A stretch of DNA of 64,000 bases, taken from positions 13,208,155 to 13,272,154 of the forward strand of contig NC_134033.1 in NCBI RefSeq assembly GCF_964204645.1, in the 5' to 3' direction. Below the pieces are notes generated by a model that did no database searches, was not told the origin of the DNA, and saw only the letters and a list, made by a program, of their open reading frames with translations. The DNA is from Tubulanus polymorphus (lineage: Eukaryota > Nemertea > Palaeonemertea > Tubulaniformes > Tubulanidae). The stretch's first letter is position 1; every line of letters begins with the position of its first letter. Of this stretch, positions 26,402 through 44,883 are shown one piece after another. The translations under genes and the position numbers were made by a program.

Positions 26402-29185
26402 TCACTTGTCTAGACGATGACCCAGTGCCTTACACGCAGCCTGTTTCATCGTGCAGTACCACCTTCCGTTAACGATTCCCCACGTTCGTTTCGCTCGGGA
26501 GAAACGACACTTTCTGAACGTTCTCTCGATATGCGCTCGAGCGTCACGCGCCTTCCAGTCGTTCCAGTAACAAACCATCGCTTCGTTGTTGTAATAGTGA
26601 TTGGAAATGTTGCCCAACAGATCCATACCGAGTCTGATGGCCGCTGAGGCTGCCGTCGCCGCGAGCCTTTTTTGGCGTTGGTCATTGGTTTCTTCTGTAA
26701 TTAGAAATCATCATCACAATATGATTCATTACGAAGCATTTTTTATAATATGCGCAATATTATAACGAAAGGAAAAATTAGACGTTTCATAATCACACTT
26801 CTATAAGTATTTTCATTATAATCATGTATTAAAATGTATCATGTCCGTGTATTCTATGTTGTAGTTATGATTCTCTCGGCGATGTTGTGAGGGATCTGTC
26901 TTTAGGCTGGATCTTCAGTCCTCGTTCTTGACTTTTACAATCTCCAGTATATAACCTTAACGACTTCTTAGATTATCTATTCGTTTATTGTCTCTTTGTA
27001 TACACAATCTCTTTCTGGAGCTCTGTTCTCTCAAACCTCTAAAAACCTCTAAGCTTTTTTAAACCTATAAACGCTCCCTTTTTTATTATTTTCTCTTAAG
27101 TAATGTGTGCAGGCCCTTTTCCACACATGGCTTGGAATTCATGGATTGTGACGTATTCTTACGTCACTTAACATTCCGCCAATCCATGTATGGGTGATGA
27201 CGTATCCGAAACACCGCTGAAGGAAAACGATTGATAGTAAACGAACAACGTGGGGTTAAATGAAACCATAAAAATCAGGTAAATTCATTTGTTTTGCTTC
27301 GAGCAGTTATCGGTTTGAAAAAAATCCAATGGGTCAAATTCTTATCAAAATCAATAGAACCTTATCATAAAATAACTCGACTCTCTGTAGAGAGCTAGAT
27401 TTAGAGCTGGCAACATGAATGAATTAACATTCAGCAACGTCCACCGCTCGTTCCGAAATTTCCATAGTCGTGTCATTTTTGGACCCAAGAGGTTGGCTGA
27501 GGCACTCCGTATATGTAATACTGAGATACCTAGAGATGACCCTCTCAGAGGATTACGGGTGTTGGCGATTGGCGCAGGTCAAGGGCATCTATTAGAAGAT
27601 ACCATGAGTTCAGTTGGCGATGAAATAAACGTAGATTGTTTGGACTGCGTCGAACCGAACAGTGTTATGATGATAGAACTGCAGACTCGTATGAGTTTAC
27701 TCGCTAGTAAGTACAACTTCGAGTATAAACTCTATCAGCAACGGTTTACCAGAGAAAGCGCCGCTTCTTTTTTACCAAATGATTTCTACGATTTGTTGAT
27801 ATTTTCACACGTGTTGTATTATTTCCGCGATCCAGCTCCTGAGTTGCAATTTGGTCTGTATCAACTAACCCACAAAAATGGACGCGCGTTCGTTGTAATG
27901 GACGTTGACAGCATGATAACGACGGTAGCAGAAGACATCCATCGTTCCTTAGGACAACCTGATCGTGGCATTCCTCCGCACGTTAATTACTACATTGGCG
28001 AATATGATATTGAGGGGATTCTAGCCAAGGCTAAGACGAAGACGGTTTTCTTTTCAACAGACCCGGCATCACTGTCTGTTCATCTCGCTCTTCAACCGGC
28101 TCGACCTTGTATTAGTAAAAGCGATGAAGAAATTCGGAAAATAGGCGACGAGCTATTGTCGTTCCTGGCGCAAAGGAACGTAGCGGAATTACCAGAAAAT
28201 TCACGAGTTCAAATACAGGATGTTGTTCGTAAACATACAGCGGACAGTCAGGGGTTTCCAATCATACAGGGTAATTTGAAAAGCTGTTTAGTGATCAGAG
28301 ATGACGGAGACTGAATTGTGTAACGAAATATTGAGATCGTCTTTAAAGCAGCTTCGCCACAGAACTACAAATATTTACTCTAGTGTATTGGATTCTTCTT
28401 CATGTTGCTACATGTTGCCCGGGCATAAATAATCAGCCATGTCTGTCACACCTCATTCATTGTCTTTGTGTCTTTGCCCGACTGTCTCGGTCTTGCTCAA
28501 ACTGCTTTTTATGTCGCACTGTGAAAAACATGCCACAACTCGTCGTCACCCGACAACCTTTTTTAGTTTTGCACTCATCAAATTGTGAGTCATACATGTA
28601 AATTGGAACTGTAAATATAGATTATGTCATATATATGTCATAGCTATAAGCGAGCATACAACACTTGGAGTTCCAAGTTGGAAATAAAACTACGATACGC
28701 TGTAGCAAATCCTCTTGTCTCGCTGCATTTTCCACCCTGTCCTAAGTTTCAGACGACGAACGATCGAAGAAACTCACGCATTGATCGTATTAAACAGAAG
28801 AAAACCCTAAATAAACGCCATCTTGGAAGTGGCCTTCCTCAGACCGTAACTGCCTGGTCAAAGGCATCGATTATACTGGATACCTATTTGCCCTATCTTT
28901 CAATAGCATTTGAAAATACAAACTAAGAATACCAGACATAGTCATTTTATGACCAGAAATATTTAGGAAGTGACTACATTATACAATTATCTGACGGGAT
29001 TGTTCCCGCGGGTAGTTTAATTTCACCAATTAAACGGGCCTAGAGGCCTAAAGGGCCAATATTCTGCTTGCGAAAACCTTTCGAGAGGAAATGAACCAAT
29101 GGAAATTTTGAGCCTTACCCTGCTGGGCGATTACAGCCGCTAAACAAAGCATGAAAATGACCACCAAAGTGACGTTATACTTCAT
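26402..29185 (-). CDS. Secreted cationic four-cysteine peptide precursor
   Basis: Two coding exons, 29185-29119 and 26694-26402, are joined in phase to give 119 aa. Exon 1 is almost entirely a signal peptide (MKYNVTLVVIFMLCLAAVIA). Exon 2 begins with a short acidic-polar stretch ending in RQKR, a furin-type cleavage site at residues 29-32. This leaves an 87-residue mature peptide: an alanine-rich amphipathic start (LAATAASAAIRLG), then four cysteines spaced 20, 17 and 6 residues apart, with abundant Arg/Lys. Layout (signal, short pro-segment, hydrophobic helix, basic cysteine part) recalls big defensins and other host-defence precursors, but the cysteine pattern matches no family I know. An untranslated exon probably ends at 29729 (donor GTTAGT), with an A/T-rich TATA-like stretch near 29785. 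The single coding intron contains the methyltransferase gene on the other strand. Function is unknown; antimicrobial or signalling roles are guesses. Confidence 0.72.
27415..28314 (+). CDS. Histamine N-methyltransferase-like SAM-dependent methyltransferase
   Basis: An uninterrupted 299-codon frame. Residues 48-60 hold motif I (VLAIGAGQGHLLE), which binds the methyl donor SAM. E80 in CVEPN is the expected acidic ribose-binding residue. Residues ~123-139 (DLLIFSHVLYYFRDP) correspond to the motif IV/V region. The arrangement, length and LYY-x-D-P stretch match the HNMT family (human HNMT is 292 aa), which methylates small amines. The true substrate cannot be inferred. A 3' splice site (GATTTAG) lies ten bases before the ATG, so a 5' untranslated exon is possible. 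The gene sits wholly inside the coding intron of the minus-strand secreted-peptide gene, and its lack of introns suggests a retrocopy. Confidence 0.85.
   Translation: MNELTFSNVHRSFRNFHSRVIFGPKRLAEALRICNTEIPRDDPLRGLRVLAIGAGQGHLLEDTMSSVGDEINVDCLDCVEPNSVMMIELQTRMSLLASKYNFEYKLYQQRFTRESAASFLPNDFYDLLIFSHVLYYFRDPAPELQFGLYQLTHKNGRAFVVMDVDSMITTVAEDIHRSLGQPDRGIPPHVNYYIGEYDIEGILAKAKTKTVFFSTDPASLSVHLALQPARPCISKSDEEIRKIGDELLSFLAQRNVAELPENSRVQIQDVVRKHTADSQGFPIIQGNLKSCLVIRDDGD
28315..29118. other. 3' flank of the methyltransferase gene inside the host intron
   Basis: No second gene is evident. Open frames at 28383-28601 and 28624-28926 follow the methyltransferase stop and show no recognisable motif. They probably lie in its 3' untranslated region. 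Confidence 0.5.
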
Positions 29186-29268
29186 CGTGATTCTGCAAGA
29201 AATAAACATTAACGAACAGTAAAGTAAAAAAGAATCCTATTAAGTGTTTTTAAAATGTACATTATCTC

Positions 29269-29294
29269 TTTTATTATTATTATTATTATTATTA
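29269..29294. repeat. (TTA)n microsatellite
   Basis: Roughly nine copies of TTA lie just upstream of the signal-peptide exon, in the intron behind the presumed untranslated exon. Confidence 0.9.
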
Positions 29295-29391
29295 ATCGGA
29301 TTTTCCATGCACACTCTTTTTCTTTCTCTTCTAACACAGACGCGCACGCTCCAAAAAAATACTCGCGAATGCGAGTGTGTTGGAGTATTTA

Positions 29392-29457
29392 AATGAATGA
29401 ATGAATGAATGAATGAATGAATGAATGAATGAATGAATGAATGAATGAATGAATGAA
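29392..29457. repeat. (AATG)n microsatellite
   Basis: About sixteen uninterrupted copies of a four-base unit (AATG/TGAA). The tract lies between the presumed untranslated exon and exon 1 of the peptide gene. Confidence 0.95.
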
Positions 29458-30301
29458 GAAATTCGTGTCGACGTGTTTACAATTTAGAAACAAACGAAAG
29501 CTTTTGCATCCAAAATCACGATCTGATTTAAAGAATCAATGTGAATGAATATCTCGGGTGGTTGCTACCATTCGGTCTGAAGATTAAGGTTGGTAGCAGC
29601 GACCCGAAATATTTCTAATATTTTGAATAAACTTTTTTAGCTATCAATTCATTCATTTATTGTGGGATTTTACTCTAATCAAATTCGTGACGAAAATCTT
29701 AAAAATTTGATACAGAAATATTACTAACCGTTATACAAATTGCAGATCGCTCAGAAGAATTCCCTGTAATTCAATGCGTGCAGCTATTTATTCAAAGCGA
29801 TTCGAAATCTAAATTAAGGGATCTGAATTATTTCTAAACTGATGCTAACGAAAAAAATCTCATTTAGATCCACCCACGTGTGCCAGACAATCAGACTGTC
29901 TTTCGCGGAATTAACACGAATAAAAATACTGTCATCGAGAGAAGGAATTAAATATTTCATGATCCTGGGACCGATATTTAAGGTTTAAAAAAAATCCCTC
30001 GTTAGCCGATAAATCGGCCCGGGGCTTAACTGGATCCCAAAATAGCAGAACCCACTTCATAGCCAGCTGACTAAGAATTAATTCCTATCGTCGATTCTGG
30101 GAACGGTTGTTTTTCAGTCACTAATATGAAACTGTATATATATATACAAGAAAAGATTATTTGTCACCATATTTCTATGGCCTGAATCAGACACGATGTT
30201 TATTTTCCCAGGGCGCCGCACGGTGCTCGCAAAAACGAGAACAATAAAGTACACGTTGAATTGAATTGCAACAAGCCCGCCGTCTCGTGTCGCCCTCTAC
30301 A

Positions 30302-30310
30302 TTTCGCGCG
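30302..30310 (+). promoter_or_regulatory. E2F-like site upstream of MCM7
   Basis: TTTCGCGCG, a strong match to the E2F consensus TTTSSCGC, lies about 80 bases before the MCM7 start codon. A TTCCGGA ETS-type core follows about 20 bases on. MCM genes are classic E2F targets in animals, so this is likely a real cell-cycle promoter element. Confidence 0.6.
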
Positions 30311-30390
30311 TTTATCCAGATTCATTTCCGGATTCTAAAACTGATTTGTGTTGTTGTTTTTCCATATATTAATTAGACACATCGGCGAAA

Positions 30391-37723
<7,333 letters not shown>

Positions 37724-37799
37724 ACACGTAGGAGACTATGAACTTAACTATGTATATGAGAAAGTGCATTTATTCTTAATTCTTATACCCATTTTTATA

Positions 37800-37805
37800 A
37801 ATAAA
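37800..37805 (+). terminator. Polyadenylation signal of MCM7
   Basis: AATAAA occurs 77 bases past the MCM7 stop codon. Confidence 0.7.
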
Positions 37806-37964
37806 AAGTTTTGATGAATAATACCTAGTGTTGTAGATTTATAAATGGAAGGACTATGACCTAATATATTTAGACAAGGAATTGTATTATGAAGACTAAG
37901 GAAAGGAAGCAGCAAGTAACAGTCAATCCCGCTTCATCATTTTGATCTTATTTGGTCTTACTTA

Positions 37965-38126
37965 GGGATTATTCATTTATTACGTACCGGTATACAAAAG
38001 AATTGAATTTTTTAACCCTCCCTCGTCCCTGTAAGCAAAAACGGCCATTTTGTCATATACAATAAGCATTACAGTATGTAAACTTTTGGCCCTCCCCTAA
38101 TGCGTACGTAATAAATAAATGATTCC
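37965..38126. mobile_element. MITE with GGGATTATTCATTTATTACGTA ends, copy 2
   Basis: Same family as 23319-23484, with inverted ends and TTA on both outer sides as a 3-bp target duplication. It lies in the short interval between the MCM7 and MBLAC1 3' ends. Confidence 0.75.
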
Positions 38127-38207
38127 TTACTTCCTTCACCCTCCACCAGCGTTCTTAATCTCCAATCACATATTCCGATTGCCTGTGATGACAGGAGTCG
38201 CAGACCA

Positions 38208-38370
38208 GGACCCAGTTTCATAGACTGAGTATCAGTTATCCCTAGGGGTAAATCCTCAAACTGGGTGACAGCCACCATAGAAACAATGAGAAATCATGGT
38301 TATAACTGACAAATTTCAAAATGTTCCCAGGGATTATTTTGCTTCCACGTCTATGAAACTCGGCCCAGGA
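38208..38370. mobile_element. Short TIR element (ACCCAGTTTCATAGAC ends)
   Basis: GGACCCAGTTTCATAGAC at the left and its near-inverse GTCTATGAAACTCGGCCC at the right bracket about 160 bp without coding potential, between the convergent MCM7 and MBLAC1 genes. Confidence 0.6.
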
Positions 38371-38989
38371 GGCTATTTCGCCATCATTCCGTCAAAGCTT
38401 CTGTGGTTAAATGAAACCATGAAATAACCCCCGAGTTAGATGAGCAAGAGACATATACAAGTGAAGAACACATCGGTTTTCTTTATCATATGAATTTTAA
38501 TTCATTTCAATCACTTCTAGGCTTAGCTAGCCCAACTGTAACAATTCATTTGACAAACGTCGAGTTTACATTTTCTTATAACAATAACCTCAAGGAGTAC
38601 AAGCTGCTGGCTGTTAACTGAAGATTCCTTATTGCTTTACGAATCATGAGTAAGTCAAGATTCTAGGTCGTAACGGTAGTAGATATCAAATATAAAGTTT
38701 AAGCTATCAAAGCTAGGACAACATAATATCATTATCACCGAGATATTGTAGCGACTTCAGCAACACATTTTCTGACTTCAAACTAACATTTGTCTGTAGA
38801 CTAGGATATTTAGATACACGTTGAATAAACGAAGTATCGATGAAAAAGCAGTGTAAAATGACGCAAGAATATGGAGCCAAAATGATACACCATTCTCCGC
38901 GTATAACACGAGAGAATCAAGCGTTCAGCAGTGATGAGATACATTTAAGCGTATGATTTAATACCAGAGCTTATAATGTTTATGATAAA

Positions 38990-40731
38990 TTAAATCAGTT
39001 CATCTTGATCTGCGTACATGACGAACGAGGAGCTTCGTTTGTGGGCATCGGGTACTTGAAACATAGGACCGTGACCGGGAACGATAACGTCTGCCATTCT
39101 GAGGATTTCGATGCGATTCTGTAACTGGAGATCAGGGTTTGTGCTGCTAGACTGCCAGAGCTCTGGTTCTTCTAGATCTTCCTTTTTCTCGAATAAATCC
39201 CCTATAAAAACGTTCAGAGAAACTGTTACAACGTTAAAGCGTCAATTAACTCTGACTAGATGTGTGTAATGGTTACACAGTCACATATCTAGTCTAGAGT
39301 TTGAAGCATTGTTAATGATATTGATACTAGCAGAGTTATTCAAGGCTCAGATGGCTTATTGGTCTATTGGTTTTTTTTTAACACCCTCAACCCGCTAAGC
39401 GCCACACAGGGCATTATAAGCGGGTTCGAATTTTTCTTTTTCCCAATGGGGGAGAGACCAGAGAAGAACCTTCGACCAAGAAACTCTGTCGCCACCAGGG
39501 TTTGAACCCATAAACCCTGGATTGACGAGACCAGTGACAGGCTGCTTAAACCCACTCGGCCACTGCGCCTTTATTGGTATCACGTCGTTGTTTCCAGAAT
39601 GGGATTGTTCATCTCATCTGGTATTCAATTCAGCCTACGGAAGCTTTTATCGGACATTGGAAAGATTGAAAGACGACAATCTCATTACTCAAAGCCTCCT
39701 AATTGAAGGTCAACATGAAATACTCACCGGCGACAACAACCGTTCCTAGGTTGGTATCTTTGACAACTACGCTAACACAACTTTCCGTATGACCCGGGGT
39801 TGGAATCACTTGCACCAAATCATCATCGATTTCAAACGGAATATCCTGAAATCAGAATCAAATCGAAGAGCCATGGCATATGAACTGTATTGCGAATGCA
39901 GTGGCTTGCATAAAAACAATCCTTCGAACGATGCAATATTTTGCTTTACCTGGTGTCTAAAATCGTGCATCAGGTAGTTGTCGCCCTGGCATATATCATA
40001 GCCAACAATCTGCGTCGCTTTCTTAAACAAGTTCAAGTTACCGATATGATCGGAGTGACCGTGTGTTCCCACAACGTAGTGCATTTCGTCGGGTGTTAAC
40101 CCATGTTTTCTTAATCCTTTGAAAAACAACACGGAAATACACTCAAGCCCCGGGGGTGGTGGTATATCGGGGCTTGACTGTACTTCGAGTCCCGATTCCA
40201 CAGTTGTGAGTTAGAGTTAACTCTGAGTTGAAGTTAGTTCATTTTCAATGTTTAACTCCAGAGTCAAAGTCCAGTTCTACAGTTGTAAGTTAAGATTTAA
40301 CTCATTGAGAATGAACTGACTTTAACTCAGGGTCAACCCTAACTCACAACTGTGGAACTGGGACCAGAACTGTGGAACTGGTTTCAGAAAGACGAGATTT
40401 TAAAGATTTTGAATGATTTGAATCTCGATTGACTTAAAACAGCCGGAGACCGATACTACTCAATCGACATCAGATCATGCGGTTACCTTCAATGATTGAT
40501 TCTGTATCCCAAGGGCCTCCTGTATCAACGAGCACGTTGAACTTTCCGTAGACCAGGGTTACCGACCCACAAGCTCTCATGGAACCTATTCAAAGAAAAA
40601 GTTGCATATAGTACGCTTTTGTTTTCTGGTTTGACCTAAACGCTTAAAATCATCGGGTAATTATTCTTACCAGTCTCCGTCATAAATGAGTATCCCTCCT
40701 TAATAACTGATATCTTATAAGTGGATGACAT
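38990..40731 (-). CDS. MBLAC1: Metallo-beta-lactamase domain-containing protein 1
   Basis: Five exons, 40731-40671, 40585-40487, 40116-39950, 39845-39728 and 39201-38990, in consistent phase give 218 aa. The metallo-beta-lactamase signature THGHSDH at 71-77 supplies the HxHxDH zinc ligands. Further ligands are H128 (TPGHT), D150 (AGD) and H192 (PGHGP), so the di-metal centre is complete. Human MBLAC1 (266 aa) shares VVGTHGHSDHIGN and the PGHGP motif; the present protein lacks its inserted low-complexity segments. Human MBLAC1 has been reported as a nuclease that cuts replication-dependent histone pre-mRNA 3' ends in S phase, and a nematode homologue acts in glia. The gene converges on MCM7, its neighbour also at human 7q22.1. 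A SINE sits in the last intron. Confidence 0.95.
39373..39571 (-). mobile_element. tRNA-derived SINE
   Basis: On the minus strand the element begins GGCGCAGTGGCCGAGTGGG, containing a perfect A box TGGCCGAGTGG. About 60 bases on comes a perfect B box GGTTCAAACCC in a tRNA-Leu/Ser-like head. A body of about 100 bp ends in an A-run. TATTGGT at 39366-39372 and 39572-39578 is a 7-bp target duplication. The head and tail identify a tRNA-derived SINE in the last intron of MBLAC1. Confidence 0.88.
40191..40382. mobile_element. Hairpin MITE (CCAGTTCCACAGTTGTGAG family), copy 2
   Basis: Outer ends TCCACAGTTGTGAGTTA and TAACTCACAACTGTGGA enclose a second internal copy of the left end (near 40271). This suggests one element nested in another or a tandem partial duplication. 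It lies in MBLAC1 intron 2. Confidence 0.7.
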
Positions 40732-43700
40732 CTTAGAACTATATTTGTCCTGTGGAATTTTCTACAAAATATATGTTGAGAGTTTAGTAGCGCGATTGGT
40801 TCCTATGTAATACAAGGCGGCCGGATGCAGGGTTATTTTCCTGCAGTTTACGGGTAATTAGTATTATATAGTTAATCAATAATAACAGCCCGGAACTTAA
40901 GTTAAAAGAGCCTGACCCGATTGCTGAATTCGAACATTCATTCATTATGGTTTTTGAAAATAGTGTACAGTATGTTTTTCTTAGTATTAGTTTACTTATT
41001 TTATATCAATTCACAGTCGTTCTTGTACTTGTTTAAGTCAATTTGATTCCCTTTTGGCCTTGAATTAGGCCTTATTGATCTTGCTTGGTGGACGGACAAA
41101 AAGTAAATCAAATCCAAGATTTTTAGTCATATATTGAAGCTACAAACTCAAGTGGTCGAACGATTGCTCAATGGGCTTAAAATAACTTTCAATTGAAAAG
41201 TGCCACAGCATTCGCTGATAAAATATAAACCTTACCTACACCAACCAATCAATTCAATACAATAATACTAGATATAGCACCTAATCTTACCCTAACCCTA
41301 TCTACCTAGGGGTTGAACGGTTAAATATCCACTTCGTTCAATCTACTCAACCCATGGCCCGCATGGGGTGAGGTGGGCATAATGTTTGTTTTCTTTAGCA
41401 CAGTATCTGGTATCGATACCAATAATGTCGGCGTAACGGTTTAATTAGGCGCATTTAAGAAACTGAATCTTTGTAAATCGAGTTAAGTTTCACGTAAACG
41501 GCACGCATTAGTGAATCCGATTTGGTAAATCAACGCGTTTGTGGATGAAGTTTAGTAAATTGATTTATTAAATCAACTAACTTGCTCGGCGAGCAAGTTA
41601 GTGGCAATTCAGTCAGTGAAATCCAACATGGCGTCCTCTTCGACCGCGGGCTTAAGACATCCATTGCAGATGATCATCTATCAATAAGCCGGTCACCATT
41701 GACGGCCATTTTCTTTCGAATTGCGACCTTTAATAAATTTATAAATTGATTTGACTCATTTACGAAAAACGATTCGATTTAGGGCCTACTAATCCTTTGG
41801 TTTTCCGACATCGAATCGCATTTAGCTAAACCGAATCAGATCCAATTTCGTAAAAGCGCCTATTGACTGATCTAGGCCTCCCAATAATGTCCTCTCAAGC
41901 AGAGTTGAAATAGTACTAAGTTTTTTTTAGGCCTACTGAATAAATTGAATTGAAATAGATTGATCATTATTAGGATCTCCATCTAATTCTATGCACACAT
42001 CAAATCATTAAACACAGCTTGCTGATGTTGAAGCTTTAAACATCACACATCCTTCAATATTAGAAAAAAAATACTTCTATATCGGGAATGCTTAGATTTG
42101 TTGATTTACTGACATTGCAAAAAATACAGAATAATCATTCTGGGAATCGAACCTAAATATGCGGAAGTTATTGTCAACCAAAATTAAGTTAATTGATTCT
42201 AAAAAACCAGAAGTATTCGGCCGAAGTATTCATTCAACAAGGAAACCCGGTCCAACACTAGATTTATTATAGACAAATACCAAATTGGGTGGTTTGTGTA
42301 TCGGAAACTTGGGAAAGATCACAGGAACCAATTAACTTCGAATCTTGGAGTAGTGGACCCGTAAAAACTCTCTAGCTAAGGAAAGAAAAGTTTAAAAAAG
42401 GCCGCGGTGGACTTGGCAGGTACGATACAAACCTCGACCTCGTTATTACAAACTCGGATACAACGATTCATCGGATATTACAAATAAAGAATTTTGTCCC
42501 AAGTCAAGACAATTTGATTGATTTCAAACTAGATAAAACGAACTATCGATCTGGTTCCGTGAAATACGTAAGCCGGTTCCACTTAAGTCAAATTTCATAA
42601 CATCCGAAAGTAAAGACTTTAAATGTCATAAAGATCTGGAGACAGTACCTGTTGACATCACTGATTTACAAGTCAGTCTAAAGCCCAACGCACACGGCAC
42701 CGAAAAATCGTTTTTTCCTCGTGAACAATGACCAAAAAACAGTCTAAGACGAAAGACCACAGTCATCAAAAACCATCTTAATAAATAACAACCAGGGCTC
42801 ATAAACATATATCATTGAAACACAAATTGAAAGACATTTTATAGAGAATTGAACTAAGTTTTTGTTTGCACGAAATCGTTTCAACCCATTCTACGCTTTT
42901 ACGCCAATATACGTTGGATAGACTCCGCTAATACTTGCAGGAAATGTATGGGAATATTTCGTAACTTTCATGCATGATTATTTTTCAAAATAAACAGTGA
43001 AGGCTTTCTAATGAAACAACATATAGCACATACGATATCTAGTAGGGCTGGTATAATAGTGCGGGACTTAGTTTGTGTGTAACTTGAGCATGAATGGACT
43101 CAATTGAACTGGTGTATAGTGAATTCCCTGAGATAATACCCACCCACGATCATTCGACTGTGACCATGTGAAATCAGCACAAATAGCGTCAATGTATTAC
43201 GACATACGGCTTCTGAATGAAACATAATGTGATTCCATACCTTCGACCGCCAAATCTCCAATAATTTCCACCTAATTTTGCCAACCAACCTCCTTCTCCT
43301 TGCAGAATGAACTATATTTTCAGGGTCGTTTTGGTTTTTTAATGAGAAATAATGTAAAAACTCTCAATAGCTACTTTCAATATTATGGAAACTAATATTC
43401 ATACATTCAAAAACATGTTTTTTTATTACATGTATTTGCCTATCGCTCCCTCAAAGAATTTCAACCCAAGATTCTGATAAAATGGCACACTACCCTTGAT
43501 GTAGACTTCAGGTGCTCATTTGTATGGTACTGTTTGAGTTTGATATATGATTCTTGACGTGAACAAATCTACGCAGTGTCATTTGAACTTCTAGACATTC
43601 CCTGATATGTTATACATGTACTCCCTTATTCGACCAAAGGTCTAGCAATAGAAATTCGAAAATATTTGCCGTGATCTGCCCTCATGATGTGGAGCTTCAA

Positions 43701-44529
43701 GCCCAAGCTACTTCACGCATCGGTCTTAGTGGTTAAAAATAAAGTAATTTTGATATCCTGCCATCCTGCACTTTCGATATTTTCCTTTTCGATTTTATGT
43801 TGCTAATTCTTCCTTTCTCGTCAAGGCTTTTGCAGTAGGATATTTTAAGCCTACACAGCAGCCCACCTTCCTTTGCTTTACTTAATTTTCCATACTGGTA
43901 CGGTAACAATTAACTCCTGAGGAGAACCCAATTATTTCTAACATTTATTACCCAAAGATTGTTTCGTTGCTATTCCTCAGTGGACCAATGAGTTGTTGTT
44001 TGTGGAATCTGAATTTGAACATACTTTGTATTTTGAATTTTATAAACTATTAACTTTGACGTGGAGAAAGTTATTTTTAGTTAAAATAGAACAATCTTTA
44101 CTGTTCGGATCGTTATCATTTAGTTAAACTTCTCGCTCTACCGCTGACAATGGATCCAATAGGATTTATTGTCTTAGTAGGATACCAAGACACGAACGAC
44201 GTAAACTAAGCAAGATAAGTGTACGGTGGTCTACATGTACAATCCAGGCACCGGTGCAGTATATTTATTAATCAATTAGTTTATGTATTCGCCACAGTAT
44301 TTAGGGGCAGCACTAGACGATTGGGATTTGACAGAGCTGTGGCATGCGAGCAGGAATTCATCCGCGATCCTTTTTCTGACCCTCACAATTAGATATTAGT
44401 CAATAACCCTAGGTCTTCATCTAATTTGGTAACCCTCGTATTTAAAATAAACTATACAATATCGATCAAAACGGGTTTTCAACTGACGTGGACTGAAAAT
44501 CAAATCCGATCAATAAAATATCTACATTT
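40732..44529. other. Intergenic interval without recognisable genes
   Basis: No frame here shows conserved motifs or plausible splice structure. The interval holds a 12-bp perfect hairpin (41577-41601, CTAACTTGCTCG / CGAGCAAGTTAG), an A/T-rich region rich in AAATCAA / TTGATTT motifs (41440-41870), and one end of the element family seen at 13546-13711 (about 42674). A short Kozak-like ATGGCG frame at 41627 stops after 17 codons. Confidence 0.55.
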
Positions 44530-44883
44530 ATGTTTGCATTTGATACTGTAGATTGTGGAATTTCTCCACAATCGTTCAAACGAGTACTAGTCTTTGACAC
44601 GATCAGATGGCGTTCTCTCGAGCTCTTCAGCTTTTGCTGTGTTTCCTGGCGGTTTTATGGCGCGGTGTTTTTCGGAGTGGTGGCGTGGCGCCGGTGGATG
44701 GAGTTATGTGTGCGGTGGATGGAGTTGTGTGCGCGGTGTGTGCAAGAGGAGTGAATGGAGTTTACATGTGTCGTATGAATGTGTGGTATATTTTATATCT
44801 TATTTTTTTCATTATTTTTCTATATTATTTTTGTTTTTTCATATTTTTTTTTCTTTCATTTCATTCGTCCCTCGCCCCCGCCC

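Noticed and set aside
41627-41680. First coding exon starting at a Kozak-like ATGGCG
   Set aside because: The frame stops after 17 codons with no 5' splice site inside it, and no downstream exon was found.
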